From positions 3,395,786 through 3,459,785 of the forward strand of contig NZ_JAGIOO010000001.1 of assembly GCF_017876755.1 (NCBI RefSeq): DNA of 64,000 nucleotides, written 5' to 3'. The notes under the pieces were generated by a model. The model was not told where the DNA came from and ran no database searches. It saw only the letters and a program-made list of their open reading frames with translations. Below, piece by piece: positions 23,546 through 33,190 of this stretch. This stretch comes from Crossiella equi. GTDB lineage: Bacteria; Actinomycetota; Actinomycetes; Mycobacteriales; Pseudonocardiaceae. A program made the position numbers and the translations under genes. Every line of letters starts with the position of its first letter. The first letter of the stretch is position 1.

Positions 23546-24316
23546 ATGATCATCCCCGGCCTGGTGTCCGTGACGTTCCGGCAGCTGTCCGCCGAGGAGG
23601 TCGTCCGGCTGGTCGAACAAGCCGGGCTGACCGCCGTGGAGTGGGGCGGGGACGTGCACGTGCCCGCGGGCGACCTGGCCGCGGCCGCCACCACGCGCGA
23701 GCGGATGGCCGCCGCCGGGCTGACCACCGCCGCCTACGGCTCCTACTACCGCGCCGGGTTCAGCGATCCCGGGGAGTGGGAGCCGGTGGTGCGCACCGCG
23801 GCCGAGCTGGGCGCGCCGCTGGTGCGGGTGTGGGCGAACAAGGTCGGCTCGGCCGAGGCGGGCCCGGAGCGGCGCGCGGAGACCGTGCACGCGCTGCGCA
23901 AGGCCGCGGACAGCGCCGCCGAGCACGGCATCCGGATCGCGCTGGAGTACCACGCGAACACCCTCACCGACACGCTCACCTCGGCCACGGCGCTGCTCGC
24001 CGAGGTGGACCGGGACGAGGTGGTGCCGTACTGGCAGCCCCGGGGCGGCCAGGACCTGTACTCGGCGCTGGCCGAGGTGCACGCGCTGATGCCCGAACTG
24101 GTCACCGCGCACGTGTTCAGCTGGGGCCCGGGCGGCTTCCGGGACCGCCTGCCGCTGGCCGACCGCGCGGACTTGTGGCGGCCGGTGCTGGCCGAGCTCG
24201 CCTCCGACGGCGCGGACCGGTATGCGCTGGTGGAGTTCGTGCCGGACGACTCCCCGACGGTCTTCCTCCGCGACGCGGCGACCCTGCGCCACTGGATTTC
24301 CCATCCCAACGGGTGA
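23546..24316 (+). CDS. Sugar phosphate isomerase/epimerase-like TIM-barrel protein
   Basis: A 256-residue AP-endonuclease-2-type TIM barrel: MIIPGLVSVTFRQLSAEEVV, GLTAVEWGGDVHVP, RIALEYHANTLTDT (a metal-site Glu) and VTAHVFSWGPGG. Family members isomerise or epimerise sugars and cyclitols with a divalent metal; the substrate cannot be told here. The ATG is supported by AGGAG five bases upstream. It precedes the molybdopterin oxidoreductase gene by 54 bases on the same strand, close enough for one transcript. Confidence 0.83.
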   Translation: MIIPGLVSVTFRQLSAEEVVRLVEQAGLTAVEWGGDVHVPAGDLAAAATTRERMAAAGLTTAAYGSYYRAGFSDPGEWEPVVRTAAELGAPLVRVWANKVGSAEAGPERRAETVHALRKAADSAAEHGIRIALEYHANTLTDTLTSATALLAEVDRDEVVPYWQPRGGQDLYSALAEVHALMPELVTAHVFSWGPGGFRDRLPLADRADLWRPVLAELASDGADRYALVEFVPDDSPTVFLRDAATLRHWISHPNG

Positions 24317-24370
24317 TACCTCGCGGCACCCGATTGGCTGGTCGCGGCAGACCGGGCGCAGGATGTGCCT

Positions 24371-26677
<2,307 letters not shown>

Positions 26678-26680
26678 CGC

Positions 26681-27109
26681 CTACCGGCCGGGCGGCTTCG
26701 GCCGCCCGTCCACGAGCACGTCCGCCGGGTACCCACCCTCCCCGAACGGTGTGGCGGCCACCTTGACCGCCCGCACCACCTTGCCGCCCTTGCGGAAGAA
26801 CAGCAGGCTGTCCTTGCTGAGGAAGAAGATCTCGGGCATCTCCACCCGCTCGCCCAGGGTCCGCTCGATCCGGTCCCGGCTGGCCGCCTCGGCGTGGAAG
26901 ACCTGCACCTGGTCCCAGTCACCACCGGCGAGGTCCTTGAGCGGCTTGGTCTCCTCGGCGGTGAGGACGTCGTTGATCGCCTGTTCGAGCTGGTCGTCGT
27001 CGACCACCTCGACCCCTCGGGCCCCACAGGCGGAGACCGCCAGGAGCAGCGCGGCCACGGCTGTCCCGAGGCGGCTAACGCCCTTGCGTCGTCCCGTAGT
27101 TGTCACCAT
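26681..27109 (-). CDS. Lipoprotein, putative immunity protein (copy C)
   Basis: A 142-residue protein with a lipoprotein signal (LGTAVAALLLAVSAC, lipobox near Cys27). A mature domain follows with the GGDWDQVQVFHAEAASRDRIERTLG segment and a C-terminal LLFFRKGGKVVRAVKV strand. A closely related gene lies at 27721, and each copy follows a DUF6973-like toxin module, the arrangement expected of an immunity protein for an exported effector. The ATG at 27109 overlaps the end of the toxin module by 35 bases. The immunity role is inferred from context only. Confidence 0.7.
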   Translation of the reverse strand: MVTTTGRRKGVSRLGTAVAALLLAVSACGARGVEVVDDDQLEQAINDVLTAEETKPLKDLAGGDWDQVQVFHAEAASRDRIERTLGERVEMPEIFFLSKDSLLFFRKGGKVVRAVKVAATPFGEGGYPADVLVDGRPKPPGR

Positions 27110-27690
27110 CGCCACCGGCGTTGTACCCCCCTGAGTAGTGCTCCCCTGGCCTGCCGGGCTCCCTGCCCCCGCGGTCCGGCTGCTCGTCCAGCTTGCCCGC
27201 GGTCTCACCGTGCCCGACCTGGTCGCTGTAGGCCAGCTGGCCACCGCGGTCGAGCACGACCATCTCACCACCCCGCACGGCGGCTTCCACCCGCCGGGCC
27301 AGCTCGTCCGGCCCGGCGTCCGGGTACTGCCGCGCGATGCGGCGGCCGACCTCGTTGTTGTGCAGGTCCATGGCTTCCGCGGCGGGGGTGTCCTTCGGTT
27401 TCCGCTCGTGGGCCGTGCCGAAGTCCTCGGCGAACCCCACCGCGTCGAGCAGCCGCGCCTCCCCGGCGGTCATCTCCAGCTTCTTCCGGCCCAGGACTTC
27501 CCAGATCTCACCGAGGGCCAGATCCCACCGAGGGCACCCTGCGGGTAGGTGGTCATCCCGTCCGGGTCCTTCGCCACCCGGTACTCCAGCAACCGCCGCA
27601 GCACCGAGGCGACCCGGTCGTGCTTCTCCCGCACCGCGGTGAGCACGTCCGCGCACTCCCCAAGCGCCTCGGCCACCAAGCGGCGGATCG
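27075..27690 (-). pseudogene. Broken toxin C-terminal module (copy C), frameshifted by a 17-bp duplication
   Basis: Read leftward, the first part encodes LVAEALGECADVLTAVRE and VASVLRRLLEYRVAKDPDG, related to the end of the WXG-like protein at 29144. A second reading frame then gives GEIWEVLGRKKLEMTAGEAR, FAEDFGTAHERKP, AMDLHNNEVGRRIARQYPD and a Gly-rich tail, close to the module at 28127. The frame change falls exactly at a perfect-phase 17-bp tandem duplication (27501-27534); removing one copy joins the two frames without a stop. Relative to copy B the FRHAYWNAM segment is missing, and no N-terminal domain remains. The family resembles DUF6973 effectors. It is probably inactive. Confidence 0.75.
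27501..27534. repeat. 17-bp tandem duplication causing a frameshift
   Basis: Two adjacent 17-base copies (27501-27517 and 27518-27534), plus-strand sequence CCAGATCTCACCGAGGG, differ at one base. Seventeen is not a multiple of three, so the duplication shifts the frame of the leftward toxin module. Deleting either copy gives continuous coding through YPQGALGEIWEVLGRKK. Confidence 0.9.
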
Positions 27691-27721
27691 TGGTCCGCCT
27701 GGAACCCCGCCGCTGACGCCT
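27687..27721. repeat. 35-bp direct repeat, copy 2
   Basis: Non-coding copy of the oxidoreductase gene's 3' end, 34 of 35 bases identical to 26648-26682. It ends at the last base of the stop codon of the second lipoprotein gene and abuts the truncated upstream edge of toxin module C. Confidence 0.9.
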
Positions 27722-28164
27722 CACCCGCCCTCCGGCTCCCGCACCAGGAGCCGGTGGTCGGTGCCGTCCACGACGACGCCCGCACCGAACAGCCCTTCGG
27801 TGAGGTTCGGCGTGACCTTCACAGCGCGCACGACCTTGCCACCCTTCTTGAAGAACAGCAGGGTCTCCTTGCCCATGAAGATCCCGGGCATGTCGACCTC
27901 CTCCCCGAGGGTCCGCTCGATCCGCTGCTTGGAGGCGGACTCGGTGCGGAACATCTGCACCTGGTCCCAGTCACCCCCGGCGAGCTCCATGAGCGTCGTG
28001 GTCCGCCCCTCCTCGGCGACCGCGTGAATGGCGTTGCCCAGCTCGATGTCGTTGTCCAGCGCGACCCCGCCTCCGCCGCACGCGGCGGTCCCCGCCAGCA
28101 GCGCGGACACACCAGCCCAACGCCACCTACCGGCCGGGAACCGTCCCGTAGTTCTCACCACCAC
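27721..28164 (-). CDS. Lipoprotein, putative immunity protein (copy B)
   Basis: A 147-residue paralogue of the lipoprotein at 26681. The signal has WAGVSALLAGTAAC as lipobox region. The mature part shares GGDWDQVQMFRTESASKQRIERTLGEEV and the terminal LLFFKKGGKVVRAVKV strand, then adds a longer hydrophilic tail ending REPEGG. Three GTG codons in a row (28164, 28161, 28158) could start it; the first is given. It overlaps the end of toxin module B by 38 bases, so the pair is co-expressed. Immunity to the adjacent effector is inferred. Confidence 0.7.
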   Translation of the reverse strand: MVVRTTGRFPAGRWRWAGVSALLAGTAACGGGGVALDNDIELGNAIHAVAEEGRTTTLMELAGGDWDQVQMFRTESASKQRIERTLGEEVDMPGIFMGKETLLFFKKGGKVVRAVKVTPNLTEGLFGAGVVVDGTDHRLLVREPEGG

Positions 28165-28805
28165 CCCCGATGTTGTAGCCACCACCAAGGTGCCCGCCAG
28201 GCTGCCTCGGCACCGGACCACCGTCATCCGCCTGCTCGGGCAGATCCCCTGCGGTCTCCCCTGCCACGACCTGGTCGCTGTAGGCGAGACGCCCCTGCCT
28301 GTCGACCACGACCATCTCACCTCCGCGCACCGCGGCCTCAACCCGCCTCGCCAGCTCCTCCGGCCCAGCGTCTGGGTACTGCCGGGCGATCCGGCGGCCC
28401 ACCTCGTTGTTGTGCAGGTCCATGGCCTCCTCGGCAGGCTTGTCCGTCGGCTTCCGCTCGTGCGCGGTAGTGAAGTCCTCGGCGAAGCGCTGCCCGAACC
28501 GGTTGGCCAGCATCGCGTTCCAGTAGGCGTGCCGGAACGCGTCCGCGTGCCCGTTGGTCCCACCCCGGCCGCCGAAGGTCTGCTCCGCCCGGTTCAGCCT
28601 CCGCCGAGGCGGTGCGCACCGCCTCGGCCGTCGCGCGGTAGGCCGAGGCCAGCCCGCTGAGCTGGTCCTCGTTGCCCGCCAAGGGGCCGAGCTGGGTCAT
28701 GCCGGTGCGGATGGTGTCCTCGAGGGTGCTGGCCTTCACCGACTCCGCCAGGTCGCGCAGGCGCGTCGCGCGCTGGGCGAGGTCCTGGCTGTCGCCGCGG
28801 CTCAC
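28127..28805 (-). pseudogene. WXG-like protein / DUF6973-like effector, frameshifted (copy B)
   Basis: The first 75 codons from the GTG at 28805 (VSRGDSQDLAQRATRLRDLAE ... YRATAEAVRTASAEAE) match the N-terminus of the gene at 29144. Near 28590-28605 the frame shifts by one base into LNRAEQTFGG, GTNGHADAFRHAYWNAM, FAEDFTTAHERKP and AMDLHNNEVGRRIA, the DUF6973-like signature of R-H-x-x-W, [DT]AHE and M-D-x-x-NN-x-x-GR. A Gly-rich tail (GGGYNIGGGGENYG) ends it at 28127. The middle region present in 29144 is absent. A deletion with frameshift, or one sequencing error in a short-linker effector, would both explain it. The GTG overlaps the stop of the upstream WXG-like gene. Confidence 0.7.
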
Positions 28806-29104
28806 CGATCAGTCCGGCGCAGGCCGTCGGCGCCGTCGTGGTCCGAGCCGGTGTAGTCGGTGCGGCTGTCCCTGGCCCGGTCGGCCAGGTCCTCGAACGC
28901 CCTGATCCGCGTCCGGAGCACGTCGAAGAGGTGCTGCTGGAACTCCTGGTGCGCGGTGGCGCAGTCGGTGACCGCGAAGCCCTGGCCCGATGCCGCCGCG
29001 GCGCCGTCCCAGCGGTTGCGGGCCGAGGTCAGGTCCGCGGCGACCACGGCCAGCCCGTTCGCGAGCACGCTGATGTCGTTCGGGCGCAACCCGAATCCGT
29101 TCAT
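28802..29104 (-). CDS. WXG100-like small protein (copy B)
   Basis: A 100-residue helical protein, MNGFGLRPNDISVLANGLAV at its start, with a W-D-G turn (RNRWDGAAAA) between two predicted helices, and RAFEDLADRARDSRTDY near the end. It is a paralogue of the gene at 29752 and, like it, ends in a GTGA overlap with a VSRGDS-type partner. WXG-type proteins usually dimerise and travel through type VII secretion with their partner. The ATG at 29104 follows GGGGAGGGG. No secretion-machinery gene is present in the window. Confidence 0.72.
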   Translation of the reverse strand: MNGFGLRPNDISVLANGLAVVAADLTSARNRWDGAAAASGQGFAVTDCATAHQEFQQHLFDVLRTRIRAFEDLADRARDSRTDYTGSDHDGADGLRRTDR

Positions 29105-29143
29105 GGTGTCCCCTCCCCGCCGGACACCGTACCCGAGCCGCGC

Positions 29144-29755
29144 TCAGCCGCCCCCGGACTCCCGGGCCGCCGCGACCCCGCCCTCCCGCAACCGGCGCAG
29201 CAGCCCGGCCACCCCGTCGGCGTCCTCGCGCACCTCGGTGAGCAGCGCCGCGCCGTCCTCCAGGGCCGTGGCGACCAGGCCGACGTGCACCCCGGCGGCG
29301 ACGGCGTCCAGGGTCAGCAGGGGGCGGACAAGGCTGATGCTGTGTTCCAGGTCGACCAGGCGCTGGTGCAGGTGGTCGTGGGTGCGCTGGGCCTGGCGGA
29401 GGCGGTCGGCGTGGGCGGTGAGGTGGGTGGCCACCGCGGTGAGGACCTCGGCGTCCTCGGCCAGGCGGGTGGCCTCGGCGCGGATGGTGCCCACCGCCTC
29501 GCCCGCCGCGCTGCCGGTCCAGGAGACCTCGGAGTACTCGCCGGACAGCTCCGCGCCCGCCTCGGCCAGGGCGCCCGCCGCGGTGCGGTAGGCGGCCGCG
29601 AGGTCCAGCACGCGGTCCGGGTCGCCGGTCAGCGCGCCCAGCTGGCCCATGCCCATCCGGATGGTGTCCTCGATCGTGCCCAGGTTGGCCACCTCGGCCA
29701 GGTTGCGCAGCAGCTGGGCGCGTTCGGCCAGGTCGTGGCTGTCGCCCCGGCTCAC
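29144..29755 (-). CDS. WXG-like partner protein (copy A), no toxin domain
   Basis: A 203-residue all-helical protein. VSRGDSHDLAERAQLLRNLAEV opens it, an EVSWTGSAAGEAV WXG-type turn lies near residue 80, and a helical region follows with LAEDAEVLTAVATHLTAHADRL and VATALEDGAALLTEVRE. It ends LLRRLREGGVAAARESGGG with no C-terminal effector domain. Copy C at 27075 carries a homologue of the last helix fused to a DUF6973-like region, so this looks like an effector scaffold that has lost or never had a toxin tail. The GTG overlaps the stop of the 29752 gene. Confidence 0.72.
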   Translation of the reverse strand: MSRGDSHDLAERAQLLRNLAEVANLGTIEDTIRMGMGQLGALTGDPDRVLDLAAAYRTAAGALAEAGAELSGEYSEVSWTGSAAGEAVGTIRAEATRLAEDAEVLTAVATHLTAHADRLRQAQRTHDHLHQRLVDLEHSISLVRPLLTLDAVAAGVHVGLVATALEDGAALLTEVREDADGVAGLLRRLREGGVAAARESGGG

Positions 29756-30027
29756 CGCGCCGCCTCGTCGGCCAGCGCGTAGGCGGTGCGGGTGTCGCGG
29801 GCCCGCGTGCTCAGCTCGTCGAAGACCCGGATGCGGGCGCGCAGCAGGTCGAACACGTGCTGCTGGAACGCCTCGTGGGCGCGGGCGGTGTCGCTCACGG
29901 CGAACTCCGCGCCGTCCCGGGTGGCGCCGTCCCACTGCCCCCGGATCGCCGCGATGTCCTGCGTGGCGAGGGACATCCGGCGTTCCAGGGCGGTCAGCTG
30001 GGCCTGGTCCAGGCCGAAGCCCTTCAT
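29752..30027 (-). CDS. WXG100-like small protein (copy A)
   Basis: A 91-residue helical protein beginning MKGFGLDQAQLTALERRM, with the W-D-G turn in IRGQWDGATRDG and an AHEAFQQHVFDLLRARIRVFDEL helix nearly identical in pattern to copy B. It is translationally coupled (GTGA) to the partner gene. GGGGGAG lies just upstream of the ATG. It is the first gene of the leftward toxin-locus unit; the VOC gene upstream ends 39 bases away on the same strand. Confidence 0.75.
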   Translation of the reverse strand: MKGFGLDQAQLTALERRMSLATQDIAAIRGQWDGATRDGAEFAVSDTARAHEAFQQHVFDLLRARIRVFDELSTRARDTRTAYALADEAAR

Positions 30028-30066
30028 GATCTCCCCCTCACCCGGGGGAGGCTATCGCCTCGGCGG

Positions 30067-30777
30067 TCAGTCGCGCAGGCCGATCACCGCGAACATCGCG
30101 CCCCACGGGTCGGCGAGCACCGCGGTGGGCCCGTAGGCGGTCTCCAGCGGCGGCCGCACCACCGCGCCACCGGCCCGCAGTGCCGTCGCCGCGGTGGCCT
30201 CGACGTCCCGGCTGCCGAAGTAGACCAGCCAGTGCGAGGGCGTCTCCGGGGTCGGCCCCGGCTCGGCGCTGGCCACCGGGATGCCGTCCACCTCGAACAC
30301 CGGGCAGTCCGGCAGCCCCCGCACCGGGCTGTACGTGTAGTCGAAGAGCTTGCCGTAGAAGGCTTTCGCCCCGGTCACGTCCTGCGTGCGCAGCTCGTTC
30401 CAGGTCAGCGCGCCGTGCTCGTGCACGACCTGCACCCCGGAGTGCGCGCCGGACTGGCGGAACAGGACCTCCGCGCCGGTCGGGTCGGCCACCGCGGCCC
30501 CCGTGCCCGACTCGCCCCGCACCTCCCCGCCCGCCGCGCGCACCCGCGCCAGCGTGCCGGCCAGGTCGCCGGCGACCAGGTGGGTCCGCCACACCGACGA
30601 CTGCCCGGCCGCGGCCGGGCCGACCCCGGCGGCCAGGCGCCCGTCCAGCAGCGCGGCGCCCTCGGCGTAGGACCAGCCGAACAGCTCGGCGTAGAACGCT
30701 TTCGCGCCGCCCGGGTCCGGTGTGGTGAGGTCGACCCAGCTCGGCGCTCCCACCGCGTGCCCGTCCCGATGCGGCAT
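30067..30777 (-). CDS. VOC-family (glyoxalase-fold) protein
   Basis: A 236-residue protein with two tandem vicinal-oxygen-chelate domains. The first is near 12-110 (WVDLTTPDPGGAKAFYAELFGWSY ... VADPTGAEVLF), the second near 122-236 (WNELRTQDVTGAKAFYGKLFDYTY ... VLADPWGAMFAVIG). Members include glyoxalases, dioxygenases and antibiotic-binding proteins, so the reaction is not predictable. The ATG is preceded by GAGGAGG. It sits 13 bases after the small transporter subunit and may be the third cistron of that operon. Confidence 0.85.
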   Translation of the reverse strand: MPHRDGHAVGAPSWVDLTTPDPGGAKAFYAELFGWSYAEGAALLDGRLAAGVGPAAAGQSSVWRTHLVAGDLAGTLARVRAAGGEVRGESGTGAAVADPTGAEVLFRQSGAHSGVQVVHEHGALTWNELRTQDVTGAKAFYGKLFDYTYSPVRGLPDCPVFEVDGIPVASAEPGPTPETPSHWLVYFGSRDVEATAATALRAGGAVVRPPLETAYGPTAVLADPWGAMFAVIGLRD

Positions 30778-30790
30778 ACCGCGTTCCTCC

Positions 30791-30904
30791 TCAGCCGGTG
30801 AACAACTGCGTGACCTTCCGGACCAACTCGAACAGCCCGTAGGCGAACGGTAGTCCCACCCACAACCAGGCGCCTGCCATCAACGGGCGGTACTTCGCGT
30901 TCAC
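30791..30904 (-). CDS. Small transmembrane subunit of the MFS transporter
   Basis: A 37-residue protein (VNAKYRPLMAGAWLWVGLPF, then YGLFELVRKVTQLFTG) with one hydrophobic helix. It overlaps the stop of the OFA transporter by four bases (GTGA). Such mini-proteins are found directly after OFA-family MFS genes and are annotated as MFS small subunits. It is too short for standard gene callers. Confidence 0.75.
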   Translation of the reverse strand: MNAKYRPLMAGAWLWVGLPFAYGLFELVRKVTQLFTG

Positions 30905-32268
30905 GCGGCGACCTCCTGCTTGGCCACCGGCTCGTGGAACCGGGGGTGCACGGGCCGGACCAGCTCGTTGGCCAGGAAACCGACCACGAGCAGCCCGATG
31001 ACGATGTAGAGCGAGGTGGTGTACAGCGCGGGCCCGGACTTGCCCGCGGCCTTCTGCGCGTCCGCGATGGCGTTGATGATCAGCGGCCCGAGCACGCCCG
31101 CCAGCGACCACGCGGTGAGCAGCCGCCCGTGGATCGCGCCTACCTGGTAGGTGCCGAACAGGTCCTTCAGGTAGGCCGGAACGGTGGCGAACCCGCCGCC
31201 GTAGAAGGACAGGATGACCATGGCCGAGACCACGAAGACGGGCTTGGAGTGGTCGCCGACCAGGGCCAGGGTGAGGTAGAGCAGCGCGCCCGCGCCCAGG
31301 TAGAGGCGGTAGATGTTCTTGCGCCCCACCAGGTCGGAGGTGGAGGACCAGACGAACCGGCCAGCCATGTTGGTCAGTGACAGCAGCGCCACGAACCCGG
31401 CCGCCGCACCCGCGCTGACCGGCACGGACGAGTCGGCGAAGAAGTCGCGGATCATCGGCGCGGCCTTCTCCAGGATGCCGATGCCCGCGGTCACGTTGAA
31501 GCACAGCACCACCCACAGGCACCAGAACTGCGGGGTGCGGATGGCATTGTTGGCCGAGACCTGCGCGGTGGTGATCATGCCACCGGCCGCGGCCGCCTTC
31601 GGGGTCCAGCCAGCGGGCTTCCAGTCCGGCGCGGGCACGCGCACCAGCAGCACGCCCACGCTCATGAACACCGCGTAGGCCACGCCGTGCACCACGAAGG
31701 TCTGCGCGATGCCGGTGACGTCCTTGCCGAACCCGTCGAGCATGGCCGCCGACCACGGCGAGGCGATCAGCGCGCCGCCGCCGAAGCCCATGATCGCGAT
31801 CCCGGTGGCCATGCCCGGCCGGTCCGGGAACCACTTGATCAGCGTGGACACCGGCGAGATGTAGCCGATGCCGAGCCCGATCCCGCCGATGCCGCCGTAG
31901 CCGAGCACCACCAGCCAGTACTGCCGGGTGGCCACGCCGACCGCGGCGAGCAGGAAGCCGGTGGAGAAGCACACCGTGGAGACGAACATGGCCCAGCGCG
32001 GACCGTTGCGCTCCACCAGCGTGCCGCCGAAGGCCGCGGACAGGCCGAGCATCACGATGCCGAGCTGGAAGGGCAGGGCGCTGGCCGTGCCGGAGAGCGA
32101 GAGAGCGCCTTCCAGGGGTGCCTTGAACACGCTCCAGGCGTAGGCCTGCCCGATGGCCAGGTGCACCGAGAGCGCGGCGGGCGGGACCAGCCACCGGCTC
32201 CAGCCGGGCGGGGCGACCGTTCTGGAGCGGTCAAGGAAGCCGAGGGCCACCGCGCACCTCACTGCCAT
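30901..32268 (-). CDS. OFA-family MFS transporter (oxalate/formate antiporter type)
   Basis: A 455-residue 12-helix carrier. AALSVHLAIGQAYAWSVF is the recognisable OFA helix 1. GLGIGYISPVSTLIKWFPDRPGMATGIAIMG covers helices 4-5, and SLTNMAGRFVWSSTSDLVGRKN the second-half loop. The family exchanges or takes up small carboxylates; OxlT exchanges oxalate for formate. It is divergent from fdhD, with a CoA-transferase beyond, which makes a carboxylate substrate plausible. The ATG at 32268 has no clear ribosome site and lies at a TATAT-like element, so a very short leader is possible; a GTG at 32262 is an alternative. Confidence 0.87.
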   Translation of the reverse strand: MAVRCAVALGFLDRSRTVAPPGWSRWLVPPAALSVHLAIGQAYAWSVFKAPLEGALSLSGTASALPFQLGIVMLGLSAAFGGTLVERNGPRWAMFVSTVCFSTGFLLAAVGVATRQYWLVVLGYGGIGGIGLGIGYISPVSTLIKWFPDRPGMATGIAIMGFGGGALIASPWSAAMLDGFGKDVTGIAQTFVVHGVAYAVFMSVGVLLVRVPAPDWKPAGWTPKAAAAGGMITTAQVSANNAIRTPQFWCLWVVLCFNVTAGIGILEKAAPMIRDFFADSSVPVSAGAAAGFVALLSLTNMAGRFVWSSTSDLVGRKNIYRLYLGAGALLYLTLALVGDHSKPVFVVSAMVILSFYGGGFATVPAYLKDLFGTYQVGAIHGRLLTAWSLAGVLGPLIINAIADAQKAAGKSGPALYTTSLYIVIGLLVVGFLANELVRPVHPRFHEPVAKQEVAA

Positions 32269-32270
32269 AT

Positions 32271-32321
32271 AGTTGAAGCGACAACCTAAGTGGGCAACCT
32301 AGGCTTCGGAGCCCAGGTTGT
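32271..32321. promoter_or_regulatory. Cluster of CAACC/GGTTG boxes between OFA transporter and fdhD
   Basis: An 11-bp inverted repeat with one mismatch and a TCGG loop spans 32295-32320 (arms start CAACCT and end AGGTTG). A further direct copy CAACCTA lies at 32282 and an inverted AGTTG at 32271. All lie within the 73 bases between two divergent starts, so this is a probable shared operator; it could also form an RNA hairpin in the fdhD leader. Confidence 0.5.
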
Positions 32322-32341
32322 ACAGGGTTTGGAGGTCCCCA

Positions 32342-33172
32342 ATGGGGCGGGTGACGGCGCGTCGACCGGTGCTCCGGATCTCACCGAAGGGGGCGGTGCG
32401 CAGACCGGACGCGGTGGCCGTCGAGGAGCCACTGGAACTCCGGGTGAACGGCCGCGCCCTGGCCGTCACCATGCGCACCCCCGGCCACGACGTCGAACTG
32501 GCGCACGGCTTCCTGCTCACCGAGGGCGTGCTGGGGTCCGCGCCGGACGTGCGCACCGCCCGGTACTGCTCGGGTACCGACGACGAGGGCCGCAACACCT
32601 ACAACGTGCTGGACGTGGCGCTGGCCGAGGGCGTGCCGGAGCCGGACACCGGGGTGGAGCGCAACTTCTACACCACCTCCTCCTGCGGGGTGTGCGGCAA
32701 GGCGGCGCTGGACGCGGTCCGCCTCAAGACCCGCTTCCCCCCGGCGGGCGACGAGTCCCGGCTCACCCCGACCGTCCTCAGTGGACTTCCGGAGAGCCTG
32801 CGGGCGGCGCAGAAGGTCTTCGACACCACCGGTGGCCTGCACGCCGCCGGACTGTTCACAGTGGATGGTCGGCTGCTCGTGGTGCGCGAGGACGTCGGCA
32901 GGCACAACGCGGTGGACAAGGTGCTCGGCTGGGCGCTGCTGGAAGGCCGGGTGCCGCTGACCGGGCACGTGCTGATGGTGTCCGGGCGGGCCTCCTTCGA
33001 GCTCGTGCAGAAGGCCGCGATGGCCGGGGTGCCCGCGCTGGCCGCGGTCTCCGCACCGTCCTCGCTCGCGGTCGAGCTGGCCGCCGAGCAGGGCATCACG
33101 CTCGTCGGCTTCCTCCGCGGGGAGTCGATGAACGTCTACAGCGGCACCGAGCGCATCGACCTGGCGGGCTGA
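32342..33172 (+). CDS. fdhD: FdhD sulfurtransferase for formate dehydrogenase
   Basis: A 276-residue cytosolic protein that carries sulfur from a cysteine desulfurase to the molybdenum cofactor of formate-dehydrogenase-like enzymes. It shows [32 protein letters not shown], the catalytic CGVCGK motif with Cys115 and Cys118, and [20 protein letters not shown]. The ATG at 32342 has GGAGG six bases upstream. Its client is probably the YdeP-like oxidoreductase at 24371, now 5.7 kb away across the toxin locus. The CoA-transferase gene follows after 18 bases. Confidence 0.95.
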   Translation: MGRVTARRPVLRISPKGAVRRPDAVAVEEPLELRVNGRALAVTMRTPGHDVELAHGFLLTEGVLGSAPDVRTARYCSGTDDEGRNTYNVLDVALAEGVPEPDTGVERNFYTTSSCGVCGKAALDAVRLKTRFPPAGDESRLTPTVLSGLPESLRAAQKVFDTTGGLHAAGLFTVDGRLLVVREDVGRHNAVDKVLGWALLEGRVPLTGHVLMVSGRASFELVQKAAMAGVPALAAVSAPSSLAVELAAEQGITLVGFLRGESMNVYSGTERIDLAG

Positions 33173-33190
33173 TCGCTCCAGACTGGGCCG

